DNA of 64,000 bases from Allobosea lupini (GCF_900109525.1 NZ_FOAN01000002.1:124001-188000), one strand, 5' to 3'. Counted from the stretch's first letter, positions 32,053 through 42,936 are shown. Notes: generated from the letters alone by a model not told the origin. Numbers and translations: made by a program.

Positions 32053-35007
32053 TCAGGCCTTCTGCGCGGCGCCCAATATCTGCTTGAACAGGCCACGGAC
32101 CATCGCCCGGCGCTCGTCGAGCTCCGCCTTCAGCACCTTGGCATCCGGCAGGCCGACCGCCGTCGCGATCCGGCGCAGGACGCGCTCCGGCACCGCCTTG
32201 GCATCGAAATCCTCTTCCATCGCGAAACGCTGCCAGAGCTGTACGTCGCCGATGAAGCGTGCCGCAGCCGCGAGCCGCTCCGCCTCTCCAGCGGCGATGA
32301 CGCCGGTGTCGCGCGCCGCCGCGAAGACCCCCGAGGTCGTGCGGGCGAGGAGCTGCGGATGGTCGTGGCCATGAGCGAGCACCAGGAACTGGGCCAGGAA
32401 GTCGAGATCGGTCAGCCCGCCGGCGGCGAGCTTCAGATCCCAAGCGTCGTTCTCGCCCTTCTCCTTGGCGATGAGCGCCCGCATCTCGGTAACGGCGGCG
32501 GCGACCTTGGCCGGCTGGCGCTTGCGCAGCAGGATCTCGCGGATCGCGGCTTCGACCTTGTCCCGCAAGCCGGCATCGCCGGCGACGACGCGGGCGCGGG
32601 TCAGCGCCATCTCCTCCCAGATTTCGGCTTCGCCCTGATGATAGGCGGTAAAGCCGCCGAACTGCGTCGCCGCAGGGCTCTTGTTGCCGGCGGGCCGCAA
32701 GCGCATGTCGACCTGGTAGAGCGTGCCGCGCCGCGTCGGCACGGTCAGCGCCGCGACGAGTCTCTGGGTGAAGCGGACATGCCACGTCACCGGATCGAGC
32801 GGGCGCTTGCCGTCACTGGCCTCGGCGTCCTCCGGACGGTCGTAGAGCAGCATCATGTCGAGATCGGATGATGGAGTGAGCTCGCCGGCTCCCAATCGCC
32901 CCATGCCGAGCACGACCGCCTCCGCGCCTTCGACGAGACCATGGTCGGCGGCGAAGGCGGCGCGGGTATCGTCGAAAGCGACGCGGATACTGGCAGCAGC
33001 CGCTGCGGCATAGCCCTGCGCCGCCTGTTCGGCATTGATCACGCCGGAGAGCAGCCGGGCTCCGACCAGAAAATTCTCCTGCCGGACGGCGTCGCGCATG
33101 CGGTCGAGCCCGTCCTCGACGCTGGGCGGCGGCGTGCCGACCATGGCACGTACGCGCTGCGCCACACGCTCGGCATCGTGGCGCGGGGCGCTGAAGGCGG
33201 GGTCGATCACCGCATCGAGCACATGCGGATAGAGCGCCGCGACCTTGGCGAGACGCGGCGCGCTGCCGAGAATCTCCGCGAAGAGCTGCAGCAGGGCTTC
33301 ATGCGAGCGCAGCAGCGTCAAAAGCTCGACCGCAGCCGGCATGCGCACGAAAGCGTTGTCGAGATGGGCGAGCGCGCCATCCGGGTCGGTGGTGCGGCCG
33401 AGCGCGACGAGCAGCGCCGGCGTCAGCTCGGTCAGCACCTCGCGGGCGCGGGCGCTGGTGACGGCGGCGCGGCGGCCGAAATGCCACCCGCGCACCGTCT
33501 CGGCCGCTGTCGCCGGCTGGCGGAAGCCGAGCTTGCCCAATGTCGCCAGCGTCTCCGGATCGTTCTCGGTACCGGTGAAGGAGAGAGAGCCGGCTTCACT
33601 TGCGAGGCTGGGCGCGTCCTCGAACAGCAGGGCATAATGGCCCTCGACGCGCCTGGCATGCGCCTCCAGATCCTTGCCGAGGGCCTTGGCCGAGGGATAG
33701 CCGCAGAAGCGGGCGAAGGCGTCGAGATCGGCGGCGTCCGTCGGCAGGGTCTGCGTCTGCTCGTCATGGCGCATCTGAAGCCGGTGCTCGATCGTGCGCA
33801 GCCAGCAATAGGATTCCGTCAGCTCGTCGCGGGCCTGTGGGCTGATCCAGTTCTCCTTCGTCAACTCGCCGAGCATGTCGAGCGTGCGCGGCCCGCGCAG
33901 CGCCGGGCGCCTGCCGCCGAAGACAAGCTGCTGGGTCTGGACGAAGAACTCGATCTCGCGGATGCCGCCGCGGCCGAGCTTGACGTTGTGTCCGGGCAGG
34001 CTGAGCGTCTCGAAGCCCTTCACCGACTGGATCTGGCGCTTCATCGCATGGATGTCGGCGATGGCGGCGAAGTCGAAATATTTGCGCCAGATGAAGGGAG
34101 CGAGATCGGCGATGAAGCGGCGGCCGAGCTCGATATCGCCGGCGACAGGCCTCGCCTTGATCATCGCGGCGCGTTCCCAGTTCTGGCCGACCGTCTCGTA
34201 GTAAGCGTAAGCCGTCGGCAGCGCGACGGCGACATGGGTCGAGCCGGGATCAGGCCGCAGGCGCAGATCGACGCGGAAGACATAGCCGTCCGGCGTGCGC
34301 TCCTGGATGATGCGGGCGATCTGCTGCGTCAGCTTGACGAAGAAGCTCGTGGGCTCGCCGACGCCGGCGGCCTCGGCCATCTCCGGATCGAAGAAGACGA
34401 CGATATCGATGTCGGAGGAGTAGTTCAGCTCGCCGGCGCCATGCTTGCCGAGCGCCAGCACGACAAGCCCGGAGCCCTTGCCGGGCTCATTGGCGTCGGG
34501 AAGCTCGATCCGGCCGAGACCGGCGGCCTGATGCAAAGCGTGCTCGCTGGCAAGCTTCACCGCCATGTCGGCGGTGGCGCTGAGCGCGGCGGTGACCGTC
34601 TCGACCGGCCAGATGCCGCCGATATCGGCGAGCGCCAGCAGGAGCGCCATCGCCTGGCGAAAGCGGCGCAACTCACGCATCAGGTCGGCGGTCGCGGTTT
34701 CCGGCGTGGCGAAGGCAGCGATCCCGGCCAGCAGCGCGTCGCGGCGCTCGCCAGGATCGGTCGTCAGCGAGGCGAGGAGCCCCTCCGGATCGCGCCGCAT
34801 GATCTGGGTCAGGAAAGGCGAGTGCGCGAGAATACCGGCAACGAGCGCGGCCGAGGCGTCATGACCCGTCAGATGGGCGGCGAGTCGTTCACCAGCCTCG
34901 GCATCGAACAAGCGCTCGATCAGCTCCTCGCGCCAAAGCGCCTTGATCTTGCCGCGCGCCGGCAGGACGGGCGCCGCCTTCAGGCGTTGGCATAAGGGCT
35001 CGCCCAC
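32053..35007 (-). CDS. glnE: Bifunctional glutamine synthetase adenylyltransferase/removase GlnE
   Basis: A 984-residue enzyme that adenylylates and de-adenylylates glutamine synthetase in response to PII, a central nitrogen-control step. Two nucleotidyltransferase domains are visible: the removase domain with LGKHGAGELNYSSDIDIVVF near residue 195 and the transferase domain with LGMGRLGAGELTPSSDLDMM near residue 705. The linking region and helical C-terminal domains are complete. GTG start at 35007 with GGAGG five bases upstream. The gene lies downstream of the OmpR-type kinase with a 43-base gap and may be cotranscribed with it. Confidence 0.97.
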   Translation of the reverse strand: MGEPLCQRLKAAPVLPARGKIKALWREELIERLFDAEAGERLAAHLTGHDASAALVAGILAHSPFLTQIMRRDPEGLLASLTTDPGERRDALLAGIAAFATPETATADLMRELRRFRQAMALLLALADIGGIWPVETVTAALSATADMAVKLASEHALHQAAGLGRIELPDANEPGKGSGLVVLALGKHGAGELNYSSDIDIVVFFDPEMAEAAGVGEPTSFFVKLTQQIARIIQERTPDGYVFRVDLRLRPDPGSTHVAVALPTAYAYYETVGQNWERAAMIKARPVAGDIELGRRFIADLAPFIWRKYFDFAAIADIHAMKRQIQSVKGFETLSLPGHNVKLGRGGIREIEFFVQTQQLVFGGRRPALRGPRTLDMLGELTKENWISPQARDELTESYCWLRTIEHRLQMRHDEQTQTLPTDAADLDAFARFCGYPSAKALGKDLEAHARRVEGHYALLFEDAPSLASEAGSLSFTGTENDPETLATLGKLGFRQPATAAETVRGWHFGRRAAVTSARAREVLTELTPALLVALGRTTDPDGALAHLDNAFVRMPAAVELLTLLRSHEALLQLFAEILGSAPRLAKVAALYPHVLDAVIDPAFSAPRHDAERVAQRVRAMVGTPPPSVEDGLDRMRDAVRQENFLVGARLLSGVINAEQAAQGYAAAAAASIRVAFDDTRAAFAADHGLVEGAEAVVLGMGRLGAGELTPSSDLDMMLLYDRPEDAEASDGKRPLDPVTWHVRFTQRLVAALTVPTRRGTLYQVDMRLRPAGNKSPAATQFGGFTAYHQGEAEIWEEMALTRARVVAGDAGLRDKVEAAIREILLRKRQPAKVAAAVTEMRALIAKEKGENDAWDLKLAAGGLTDLDFLAQFLVLAHGHDHPQLLARTTSGVFAAARDTGVIAAGEAERLAAAARFIGDVQLWQRFAMEEDFDAKAVPERVLRRIATAVGLPDAKVLKAELDERRAMVRGLFKQILGAAQKA

Positions 35008-35050
35008 ACTGACCTCCGCGTCGACCGGCTGAGCGAGCCTTAGCCCTTCG

Positions 35051-36586
35051 TCATGCCGACTGGAACCCTGCCCCGTCAGACTGCGATGTCGAGCCTTGCG
35101 GCACCTCCGCGGCAGAGCTGTCCACAGGAGGAGGACTGGCCGGCAGCGACATTACGACATCGAGCCCCGGCGCATTGTCCGACAGGCGGATTGCACCGCC
35201 ATGCAGACGCGCGACGGCAGAGGCCAAGGCGAGCCCAAGTCCGAAGCCCGGCTTGCTGCGGCTCTGATCGAGCCGGACGAAGCGCTCCAGCACACGGCCG
35301 CGATCAGCCTCGGGGATGCCGGCACCGTGATCGGCGACACCGAGCTCGACCATGTCGCCGACACGCCGCGCCGTCACCACGACCGTCGCCGGCGCATCGC
35401 CCTCCGGCTTGCCGTATTTCAGCGCGTTGTCGATCAGATTGGCCAACGTCTGGCCGATCAGCTCGCGATTGCCGGTGAGCGACAGGCCGGGCTCGACGGA
35501 AGCCGACAAAGTAAGGCCTGCCTCCTCGGCCAGCGGCTCGTAGAGCTCGGACAGCCCGTCGACGATCTCGGCAAGATCGAGCGGGGCCATGCTGTCGCTG
35601 ATCTGGCGGGTTTCGAGCCGCGCGATCATCAGCAAGGCGTTGAAGACGCGGATCAGCCCATCGGCTTCCTCGATCGCGCCGTCGAGCGCGCTGCGCAGCT
35701 GCTCGGGCGACTGCGCCGTGCGCAGCGCCTCCTCGGCACGGTTGCGCAGGCGGGTCAGCGGCGTCTTGAGGTCGTGGGCGATGTTGTCCGAGACCTGCTG
35801 CATCCCGCTCATCAGCTCGCCGATGCGGTCGAGCATGGCGTTGAGGTTCCCGGCCAGCCGGTCGAGCTCGTCGCCGGTGCCGGCGATGGCAAGCCGGCCC
35901 TTGAGATCGCCGGCCATGATCGAGCGGGCAGTGTCGTTCATGCCGTCGATGCGCTTCAGCACCCGCCGCGCCACGAACCAGCCGGCGAAGCAACCGAGCA
36001 CGACGACGAGCAGGACCGACCAGGCTGCGGCGCGCTTGATCACGACGCGCAGGCGCTCGCGCTCCTCGACATCGCGCCCGACCAGCAGGCGAAAGCCGGC
36101 CGGCAGCATGAAGACGCGGACGATGGCGTGATTGGTCTGGTCCAGCGTTTCCGAGGAGCGCGCGTATTCGATCTCGCTCTCGCCCTGGCGGTCGAGCGTG
36201 CCCGGCGGCAAGGCCTCGATATTGCCGGCGATGCGCTCGCCCAGCGGCGTGGTGACGAGATAGAGCGAGGCGCCGGGCCCACGCGAGCGCCGCTCGATGA
36301 CCTGGACGAGCCGCCTGATGCCGCCGAGGCGCTGCTGCTCGGCCAGCCCCTGGATCTCGGCATCGATGGTCGAGCGGATCTGGTCGTCGAGCAGGTTCTT
36401 GGCGTTCCAGGCGACATATCCCAGCACGAAGATGGCGAAGATCGCGAAGACGACGAGATAGATCGCCGTCAGCTTGAAGGCCGTCGTGCGGACAAGATGC
36501 GGCAGGAAGCGCAGGCGACCGGCCGGCTGCTGCCCTTCGGCCGCCTGGCCGTCAGCGAGCTGTGTCACGGACCATGTATCCCGCAC
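35051..36586 (-). CDS. Sensor histidine kinase of OmpR-type two-component system
   Basis: A 511-residue membrane kinase: helix 1 (TAIYLVVFAIFAIFVLGYVA), an extracytoplasmic domain of about 120 residues, helix 2 (AAAWSVLLVVVLGCFAGWFV), HAMP, the H-box SDNIAHDLKTPLTRLRNRAE, and an ATPase domain with NLIDNALKYGK, DHGAGIPEADRGRVLERF and GFGLGLALASAVARLHGG. It overlaps the regulator gene by 35 bases if the GTG at 36586 is used; a GTG at 36568 is an alternative. The pair is syntenic with the uncharacterised system between degP and glnE of rhizobia. Confidence 0.9.
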   Translation of the reverse strand: MRDTWSVTQLADGQAAEGQQPAGRLRFLPHLVRTTAFKLTAIYLVVFAIFAIFVLGYVAWNAKNLLDDQIRSTIDAEIQGLAEQQRLGGIRRLVQVIERRSRGPGASLYLVTTPLGERIAGNIEALPPGTLDRQGESEIEYARSSETLDQTNHAIVRVFMLPAGFRLLVGRDVEERERLRVVIKRAAAWSVLLVVVLGCFAGWFVARRVLKRIDGMNDTARSIMAGDLKGRLAIAGTGDELDRLAGNLNAMLDRIGELMSGMQQVSDNIAHDLKTPLTRLRNRAEEALRTAQSPEQLRSALDGAIEEADGLIRVFNALLMIARLETRQISDSMAPLDLAEIVDGLSELYEPLAEEAGLTLSASVEPGLSLTGNRELIGQTLANLIDNALKYGKPEGDAPATVVVTARRVGDMVELGVADHGAGIPEADRGRVLERFVRLDQSRSKPGFGLGLALASAVARLHGGAIRLSDNAPGLDVVMSLPASPPPVDSSAAEVPQGSTSQSDGAGFQSA

Positions 36587-37235
36587 CGCGGATGGTGTGG
36601 ATCATCGGGTGCTCGAAGCCCTTGTCGACCTTGGCGCGCAGGCGCGAGACATGAACGTCGATGACATTGGTCTGCGGATCGAAGTGATAGTCCCAGACGT
36701 TCTCGAGCAGCATGGTACGGGTCACCACCTGGCCGGCATGCTTCATCAGATATTCGAGCAGGCGGAACTCACGCGGCTGCAGCGCGATCTCCTCGCCGGC
36801 GCGGGTGACGCGGTGCGCCAGCCGGTCGAGCAGCAGATCGCCGACGCGATAGGTGGTCGGCTCGGAGGCCGGCGCGCCACGACGGCGCGAGAGCACCTCG
36901 ACCCGGGCGAGCAGCTCGGAAAAGGCATAGGGCTTGGGCAGATAATCGTCGCCGCCGGCGCGCAGACCTTTCACCCGGTCGTCGACCTGGGCGAGTGCGG
37001 ACAGGATCAGCACCGGCGTGGTCTCGCCCTGCTCGCGCAGGGAGCGGATCACCGAGAGCCCATCCATGCGCGGCAGCATGCGGTCGACCACGAGCACGTC
37101 GTAGCCGCCGCCCTGCGCCATGGCATAGCCCTCGAGGCCATCGAGGGCATGGTCGGCGACATGGCCGGCCTCGCGAAAGGCCTTGACCAGATAGGCTGCC
37201 GCTTCGGCGTCGTCTTCAACGATCAGGAGTCGCAT
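36552..37235 (-). CDS. OmpR/PhoB-family response regulator
   Basis: A 227-residue regulator. Receiver residues: the acidic pair in RLLIVEDDAEAAAYL, phospho-acceptor Asp51 in VVDRMLPRMDG, Ser/Thr position in LILSALAQVDDRV and Lys near 102 (LPKPYAFSEL). The winged-helix DNA-binding domain (about 130-225) ends in VIDVHVSRLRAKVD and GAGYMVRD. Partner of the overlapping kinase gene. Target genes unknown; degP immediately upstream is a natural candidate because such systems often sense envelope stress (inference). Confidence 0.95.
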   Translation of the reverse strand: MRLLIVEDDAEAAAYLVKAFREAGHVADHALDGLEGYAMAQGGGYDVLVVDRMLPRMDGLSVIRSLREQGETTPVLILSALAQVDDRVKGLRAGGDDYLPKPYAFSELLARVEVLSRRRGAPASEPTTYRVGDLLLDRLAHRVTRAGEEIALQPREFRLLEYLMKHAGQVVTRTMLLENVWDYHFDPQTNVIDVHVSRLRAKVDKGFEHPMIHTIRGAGYMVRDTAR

Positions 37236-37264
37236 GGCGACACGCTACCTCAACACAAGGAAAA

Positions 37265-37298
37265 GCGGCAGGCCGGAGGTGACGATCCGACCTGCCGC
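37265..37298 (-). terminator. Intrinsic terminator of the ccm-degP transcript
   Basis: Read on the minus strand, a 13-base stem with one G-U pair (arms 37286-37298 and 37265-37277) and an 8-base loop is followed by TTTTCC. It separates degP from the response-regulator gene, so the two-component system needs its own promoter in the 29 bases beyond or in the stem region. Confidence 0.85.
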
Positions 37299-37425
37299 CG
37301 TGACGGCTGGCATTCCCGGCAGGGGGCGACGTGACAACCGGGAGAAACCATCCGCCCGGAACATGCTCTTGCAAGGTGGACTGACGCTACGCGCCCGAGC
37401 ATGCCCCGATTTGGATAGTCCCGGG

Positions 37426-38664
37426 TCAGGCCGCCGGCTGGCGCCCGACCTCGAACGAGACCTCGCGCTCCTTGCCGTCGCGCCAGATGGTCAGGCTGGT
37501 CTTGGCGCCCGGTGCGAAGGTGGCGATCTTCCTCGACAGCTCGCGCGCATCGGCGATCTTCTCGCCGTTGACCGCGAGGATGGTATCGCCGCGCTTGAGG
37601 CCGGCCTTGGCAGCGGGGCCATTGGGCTGCGCCTCGGCGATCAGGGCGCCCTTGGCATCCTTCAGGCCGATCGCGTCGGCGACTTCGGCGGTGACCGGCT
37701 GGATCTGCACGCCGATGAAGCCGCGGGCGACCGAGCCATGCTCCTTGAGCTGCTCGACGACACTCTGGACCGTGGCGGCAGGGATCGCGAAGGCGATGCC
37801 GACATTGCCGCCCGACGGCGAGTAGATCGCGGTGTTGACGCCGATGACCTCGCCCTTCTGGTTGAAGGTCGGGCCGCCGGAATTGCCGCGGTTCACCGCC
37901 GCATCGATCTGCAGGAAGTCGTCATAGGGACCGGAGCCGATGTCGCGCCCCTGGGCCGAGACGATGCCCGCGGTCACGGTGCCGCCGAGGCCGAACGGAT
38001 TGCCGACCGCCAGCACCCACTCGCCGATGCGCGGCTTGCCGGTGGCGAGCTGGACGAACGGATAGTTTCCGGACTCGTTGACCTTGAGCAAAGCGAGATC
38101 GGTGCGCGGATCGGTGCCGATCACCTTGGCCGAGAGCGTCTTGCCGGCATCGGTGACGAGCTGGACCTCGGCTGCGTTGGCGACGACATGGTTGTTGGTC
38201 ACGACATAGCCGTCCTGGCTGATGAAGAAGCCCGAGCCCTGCGAGAGCTGCACGCGCGGCTGTTGCTGCTGCGGCCCACGCGGGCCCATGCCCTCCTCGC
38301 CGAAGCGACGGAAGAAGCGCTCGAGCGGATGACCGGGAGGCAGGCCTTCGACGCCGGCCGGGCCGTCTTCATCGTTGGCGCTGGCGACGACCTTGGCCTT
38401 TACGCGGACGGAAACGACGGCGGGCTTGACCCGGTCGACGACGTCGGCGAAGGACGGCAGCTGCGTCTGCTGCAGGCCGGAGAGCTGGACCGGCTGCGCA
38501 TTGGCGGCGCCGTGGGTATTGAGGAAATTGTCGGCGAGGCCGGCCATCAGGCCGATGCTCAGCGTCGCGGCGCCGGCAACGATCGCGCCGCGCTTCAGGA
38601 TCGAGCGGGCGGTGGCCGGCGAGCGGGTCGTGGTGTCGGGGGTGTTGTTCTCTTGGGCGGTCAT
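37426..38664 (-). CDS. degP: DegP/HtrA-type serine protease with a single PDZ domain
   Basis: A 412-residue Do-family envelope protease. An N-terminal membrane anchor or uncleaved signal (ILKRGAIVAGAATLSIGLMA) precedes the trypsin-like domain with catalytic His in VVTNNHVVANA, Asp in DPRTDLALLKV and Ser in VNRGNSGGPTFN. One PDZ domain follows (AAKAGLKRGDTILAVNGEKI). Classical DegP has two PDZ domains and about 475-500 residues; the single PDZ gives a DegS-like layout. ATG at 38664 with GAGGTGAG four bases upstream; the codon at 38673 is less likely. It is downstream of ccmH on the same strand, as in Sinorhizobium. Substrates are expected to be misfolded periplasmic proteins. Confidence 0.92.
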   Translation of the reverse strand: MTAQENNTPDTTTRSPATARSILKRGAIVAGAATLSIGLMAGLADNFLNTHGAANAQPVQLSGLQQTQLPSFADVVDRVKPAVVSVRVKAKVVASANDEDGPAGVEGLPPGHPLERFFRRFGEEGMGPRGPQQQQPRVQLSQGSGFFISQDGYVVTNNHVVANAAEVQLVTDAGKTLSAKVIGTDPRTDLALLKVNESGNYPFVQLATGKPRIGEWVLAVGNPFGLGGTVTAGIVSAQGRDIGSGPYDDFLQIDAAVNRGNSGGPTFNQKGEVIGVNTAIYSPSGGNVGIAFAIPAATVQSVVEQLKEHGSVARGFIGVQIQPVTAEVADAIGLKDAKGALIAEAQPNGPAAKAGLKRGDTILAVNGEKIADARELSRKIATFAPGAKTSLTIWRDGKEREVSFEVGRQPAA

Positions 38665-38781
38665 GGGTCTCACCTCGATGCGGGAGGCAGGGCCTTCCCT
38701 GCTTCGTGAGATGGACCATGACGGGCGGCGCCTTACCTGGATTTCGCCCGACGATGACAGTTTCGTAAGGTTGGCGCGCCG

Positions 38782-39243
38782 TCAGCCGCGGTCGTCGCGT
38801 AGGAGATCGTCGAGCCGGCGCTGTTCCTCGGCCGTCAGCGTCACACCAGCCGGTGCCGCAGCGAGATTGCGACGACGCCAGAGGAAGATGGCGCCGAACA
38901 AAACGATCACAAAGGGCGCGGCCCACAGCGCGATCGTGCGCGCGTTCATCGGCGGGCGCAGCAGAACGAAATCGCCATAGCGCGCCACGACGAAATCCAT
39001 CACCGCGCCGTCGCTGTCGCCGGCGGTGAGCCGCTCGCGCACCAGGACACGCAGATCCTTGGCGAGCGGCGCGTCTGAATCGTCGATCGACTGGTTCTGG
39101 CAGACCAGGCAGCGCAGGCCGGAGGAAATCTGCCGCGCGCGCTGCTCCAGCGCCGGGTTCTTCAGGACCTCGTCAGGCTGCACGGCGATGGCCGGCGCTG
39201 CAAGGGCCAGCGATCCGACGAGGAGGAGCGGGAGCGCGCGCAT
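38782..39243 (-). CDS. ccmH: Cytochrome c maturation protein CcmH (CycL)
   Basis: A 153-residue periplasmic protein with signal peptide ([18 protein letters not shown]) and the thiol motif [19 protein letters not shown] that reduces the CXXCH heme-binding site of apocytochromes c. A C-terminal membrane helix ([20 protein letters not shown]) anchors it. ATG 39243 follows GAGTGAG; a GTG at 39252 overlapping the ccmF stop is the alternative. Last ccm gene before degP. Confidence 0.95.
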   Translation of the reverse strand: MRALPLLLVGSLALAAPAIAVQPDEVLKNPALEQRARQISSGLRCLVCQNQSIDDSDAPLAKDLRVLVRERLTAGDSDGAVMDFVVARYGDFVLLRPPMNARTIALWAAPFVIVLFGAIFLWRRRNLAAAPAGVTLTAEEQRRLDDLLRDDRG

Positions 39244-39248
39244 CGGGC

Positions 39249-41231
39249 TCACTCGGCCGGCTGCGGAAGTGCGGACGGTGCCGCCACGCGACGCGGCGCG
39301 GCCAGCCGGAAGCGCCGATCGGTCAGCGAAAGCGCGCCGCCCGCCGCCATCACCAGCGCGCCGATCCAGATCAGGAGGATCAACGGCTTGTCATGCAGTT
39401 TGACCGCAATGGCGCCGCTGGCGTCGGGCTCGCCCAGGCTGATATAGGCCTGCCCGAGCCCCACGGTGCGGATGCCGGCCTCGGTCGTCGGCATGGAGCG
39501 CGCCGTATAGATGCGCTTCATCGCCTCGACCGGCTTCAGCTCGCGGCCGTCGGCAACGATGCGGAAGCGGGCCGCATCCTCGCGATAATTCGGGCCGGTG
39601 CGTGGCGTCACCGCCTCCAGCGTCACGGTGTAGCGGCCGCTGGTCAGGCTTTCGCCGACCTTGAGCATGCCGATCGCCTCGGTGCCCCAGGCCACGGCGG
39701 CGATGCCGATCACGCTGATGCCGACGCCGGCATGGCCGAGGGCCGTGCCCCAGGCCGAACGCGGCAGGCCCTTCGCGCGCGACAGAATTGCCGATGCGCC
39801 GCTGGCGCGGCCGACGACGCGTTCGCCGACCTCCCAGAACGCTCCGACGACCAGGAAGACGCCGAGCCCGATGCCGAGCGGCGCCAGTACGGGACCGCCT
39901 CGCACGAAGGCGAAGATCGCCAGCGTGGTGACGACGCCGAGGCCGAAGGCCACCTGGGCGCGCTGTGCGGCGCCGAGCAGATCGCCGCGCTTCCAGGCCA
40001 GGGTCTGGCCGATCGGCAGCAGCAGCAGGAGCGGCACCAGCAGCGGCACGAAGGTGGCGTTGAAGAAGGGCGGGCCGACCGAGATCTTGTCGCCGGTGAC
40101 CATCTCCAGCACGAGCGGGTAGAGCGTGCCGATGAAAACGGTGGCGCAGGCTGTCGCCAGGAAGAGGTTGTTGACGACGAGGGCGCTCTCCCGCGAGACC
40201 GGCGCGAACAGGCCGCCTTGCTTCAGGAGCGGCGCGCGCCAGGCAAACAGCGCGAGCGAGCCGCCGATGAAGGCGATCAGGATGCCGAGGATGAAGAGGC
40301 CGCGCTGCGGGTCGCTCGCGAAGGAGTGCACCGAGGTCAGCACGCCCGAGCGGACGATGAAGGTGCCGAGCAGCGAGAGCGAGAAGGTCAGGATCGCGAG
40401 CAGGATCGTCCAGACCTTGAGCGCGTCGCGCTTCTCCATCACCACGGTCGAATGGATCAGCGCCGTGCCGGCAAGCCAGGGCATCAGCGAGGCGTTCTCG
40501 ACCGGGTCCCAGAACCACCAGCCACCCCAGCCGAGCTCGTAATAGGCCCAGTAGGAGCCCATGGCGATGCCGAGCGTCAGGAATGTCCAGGCCAAAAGGG
40601 TCCAGGGCCGGACGGCGCGGGCCCAGACTGCGTCGATCTTGCCCTCGATCAGCGCGGCGACGGCGAAAGCATAGGTGATCGAGAAGCCGACATAGCCGAC
40701 ATACAACAGCGGCGGATGGATCGCGAGGCCGAGGTCCTGCAGGATCGGGTTGAGGTCCTGCCCCTCTCCCGGCGCCGGGACGAGCCGGCGGAACGGGTTC
40801 GAGGTCAGCAGCGTGAAGGCGAGGAAGGCAACGCTGACGCTGCCTTGCGCCGCGAGCGTGCCGGCCCGCAGCTTCGGCGGCAGCGAACGGCGCGACAGCG
40901 CGACCAGCGCGCCGAACAGCACGAGAATGAGGACCCAGAGCAGCATCGAGCCCTCATGGTTCCCCCAGACAGAGGTCAGCTTGTAGATCAGCGGCTGCGT
41001 CGAGTGGGAATTGGCGGCGACATTCTCGACCGAGAAGTCGGAGACCACATAGGACGCCATCAGGCAGCCGAAGGAGAGCGCAACGAGCAGGAAGCAGGCG
41101 ATCGCGGCCGCGGGACCGACCGATGCCAGGGCCGGATCGTTCCGGGCCACGCCCCAGAGCGGCACGATCGTCTGGACGACCGCGACCCCGAGCGCCAATG
41201 CCAGGGCGAAATGACCGATCTCGACGAACAC
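39249..41231 (-). CDS. ccmF: Heme lyase subunit CcmF (CycK)
   Basis: A 660-residue polytopic membrane protein that attaches heme to apocytochrome c together with CcmH and CcmI. The tryptophan-rich WWD loop is visible as [20 protein letters not shown] near residue 235, with conserved histidines in loops such as [20 protein letters not shown] and [13 protein letters not shown]. About 13-15 hydrophobic helices. GTG start at 41231. Ten bases separate it from ccmE. Confidence 0.97.
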   Translation of the reverse strand: MFVEIGHFALALALGVAVVQTIVPLWGVARNDPALASVGPAAAIACFLLVALSFGCLMASYVVSDFSVENVAANSHSTQPLIYKLTSVWGNHEGSMLLWVLILVLFGALVALSRRSLPPKLRAGTLAAQGSVSVAFLAFTLLTSNPFRRLVPAPGEGQDLNPILQDLGLAIHPPLLYVGYVGFSITYAFAVAALIEGKIDAVWARAVRPWTLLAWTFLTLGIAMGSYWAYYELGWGGWWFWDPVENASLMPWLAGTALIHSTVVMEKRDALKVWTILLAILTFSLSLLGTFIVRSGVLTSVHSFASDPQRGLFILGILIAFIGGSLALFAWRAPLLKQGGLFAPVSRESALVVNNLFLATACATVFIGTLYPLVLEMVTGDKISVGPPFFNATFVPLLVPLLLLLPIGQTLAWKRGDLLGAAQRAQVAFGLGVVTTLAIFAFVRGGPVLAPLGIGLGVFLVVGAFWEVGERVVGRASGASAILSRAKGLPRSAWGTALGHAGVGISVIGIAAVAWGTEAIGMLKVGESLTSGRYTVTLEAVTPRTGPNYREDAARFRIVADGRELKPVEAMKRIYTARSMPTTEAGIRTVGLGQAYISLGEPDASGAIAVKLHDKPLILLIWIGALVMAAGGALSLTDRRFRLAAPRRVAAPSALPQPAE

Positions 41232-41241
41232 AGGCGCAGCC

Positions 41242-41760
41242 CTATTTCGTGGCCGGCGCTGCGGGGGCGCCGGGTTTGGTTTCGCCGGGCTGCCAATGGC
41301 CCTGCTTCTTCAGCGCGTCGGCGACCTCGCGCGGCATATAGGTCTCGTCATGCTTGGCGAGCACGGAATCGGCGCGGAACCGGCCCGCCCCTTCGAGCAC
41401 GCCTTCGGTGACAACGCCCTGCCCTTCGCGGAAGAGATCGGGCAGCAGGCCGGTATAGCTGACCATTGTCCGGGTCTTGCCATCTGTCACGGCGAAGCTG
41501 ACGCGCTGGTTGGCACCACGCTCGACCGAGCCGGTCTCGACCAGGCCGCCGAGGCGCAGGCGTGTGCCGGGCGTCAGGCCCTTCTCGACGATCTCGGTCG
41601 GGCCATAGAAGAAGACGATCGAATCCCGCAGCGCATAGGCGACGAGGCCGGCCGCAAGACCAAGAACGACGCCGGCCGAGGCGATCACCACGAGGCGACG
41701 CTGCTTGCGGGTGAGGCGCTTGCGCGGCGGCGTGGCGGGGATACCGGCCTGGACGGTCAT
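41242..41760 (-). CDS. ccmE: Heme chaperone CcmE (CycJ)
   Basis: A 172-residue periplasmic heme chaperone with an N-terminal membrane anchor ([20 protein letters not shown]). The heme-binding region has the covalent-heme histidine in [20 protein letters not shown]; tyrosine four residues later is the axial ligand. Its ATG overlaps the ccmI TGA by four bases. Confidence 0.96.
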   Translation of the reverse strand: MTVQAGIPATPPRKRLTRKQRRLVVIASAGVVLGLAAGLVAYALRDSIVFFYGPTEIVEKGLTPGTRLRLGGLVETGSVERGANQRVSFAVTDGKTRTMVSYTGLLPDLFREGQGVVTEGVLEGAGRFRADSVLAKHDETYMPREVADALKKQGHWQPGETKPGAPAAPATK

Positions 41761-42860
41761 CGCGACGCCTCCTGCAGGCCGAGTTCGCTGCGCAGGCCGT
41801 CAAGGGCGGACGACGCCGACTGATCGGAGCTCAGGCGCTGGCGCGCTGTAGAGAGCGATCTCTGCGCTGCCGCGCGATCTCCCAGGACGGCCTGCGAGCG
41901 GATCAGCCGAGACCAGTCGGCGAGGCTGCCGCCGCCTTCGGCGAGCCGCGCGGCGAGGCCGTCGACCATGCCGCGGATCGCACCCATACGCTCGGCCTCG
42001 GGCAGGCTGGCGATCGCGTCGGACGGTGGGGAGGAACGTTCCAGTCCTTCGAGGCGAGCCCGGACGGTCGCCGTCCAGGGGGCATCGGCCGGCGCGTCTG
42101 CGAGCAGAGCCTTCAGCGACGCGATCGCGGCCGGCACCTGCCCGTCCTGCTCCTGCGCGATCGCCATGAAGAAGCGGGCGCGCGGATTGGCCGGATCGAG
42201 CTTCAACGCCTCGGCGAGGGTTTCACGTGCAGCCGCCGTGACGACGCCGCCGGCAGCGAGAATCTGCGCCTCGGCCTGGCCGCCAAGCCGCTCGGTCGTC
42301 GCACCGTCGTAGCGGACAGCATTGGCGAAGGCCTTCGCGGCATCCTCGAAGCGGCCCTGGCGAAGATAGACCGGGGCGAGCACGTTCCAGCCCTTGCCGT
42401 CGGTGGGGTTGGCGGCGAGATGCGCCTCGATCCGTGCCAGCGCCAGCTCGAAATCCTGTGCCGGATTGCCCTGCATGCGCGCCGCGAGCGGCTGATCGGG
42501 AAGCGTCGGCGAGCCATAGGCGCCATAGACCAGCAGGGCCAGCAGGGGTACGCAGGACAGCGCGATGGCGGACGCTGCGCGGCGCCGACGCAGCGCCGGC
42601 TCGCTCTCACCGGCGGGAACGGTCTCCGACGCCGTCTCGCGCAGCAGCCTGCGCGCGGCTTCGGCCTTGGCCGCCTCGGCCTCGACGGCACCGATCAGCT
42701 TCCGGCCAAGATCGCGATCGATCTCGGCGAGTTGGGCCCGGTAAAGCGCGGTCGCTCCGGCCGTGTCGGCGGAGAGTGCCGGCGCCCGGCGGCCGAGCGG
42801 CCAGAGCACCGCCATGACCGCAGCCCCCGTCATGGCCGCGAAGATGATCCAGATCAGCAT
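41757..42860 (-). CDS. ccmI: Cytochrome c maturation protein CcmI (CycH)
   Basis: A 367-residue protein with two membrane helices ([20 protein letters not shown] and [20 protein letters not shown]) around a leucine-zipper-like cytoplasmic loop, then a periplasmic TPR domain (about 130-330; e.g. [20 protein letters not shown]) that holds apocytochrome c tails. First gene of the ccmI-ccmE-ccmF-ccmH unit. About 76 bases separate it from the feuQ-like gene on the same strand. Confidence 0.94.
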   Translation of the reverse strand: MLIWIIFAAMTGAAVMAVLWPLGRRAPALSADTAGATALYRAQLAEIDRDLGRKLIGAVEAEAAKAEAARRLLRETASETVPAGESEPALRRRRAASAIALSCVPLLALLVYGAYGSPTLPDQPLAARMQGNPAQDFELALARIEAHLAANPTDGKGWNVLAPVYLRQGRFEDAAKAFANAVRYDGATTERLGGQAEAQILAAGGVVTAAARETLAEALKLDPANPRARFFMAIAQEQDGQVPAAIASLKALLADAPADAPWTATVRARLEGLERSSPPSDAIASLPEAERMGAIRGMVDGLAARLAEGGGSLADWSRLIRSQAVLGDRAAAQRSLSTARQRLSSDQSASSALDGLRSELGLQEASR

Positions 42861-42936
42861 TCGCCGTTCATAACCGTTCGAAGGTGCCTGTTCATGTCCG
42901 AAGATGGCGACAAAGGGTCACGCGGGCAATGCGACG

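Noticed and set aside
32941..34995. 684-codon plus-strand frame opposite glnE
   Set aside because: Antisense shadow of glnE; no start signal and no family resemblance.
39393..41411. 672-codon plus-strand frame opposite ccmF
   Set aside because: Antisense frame of ccmF with extreme Glu/Arg/Gln composition; a high-GC artefact.
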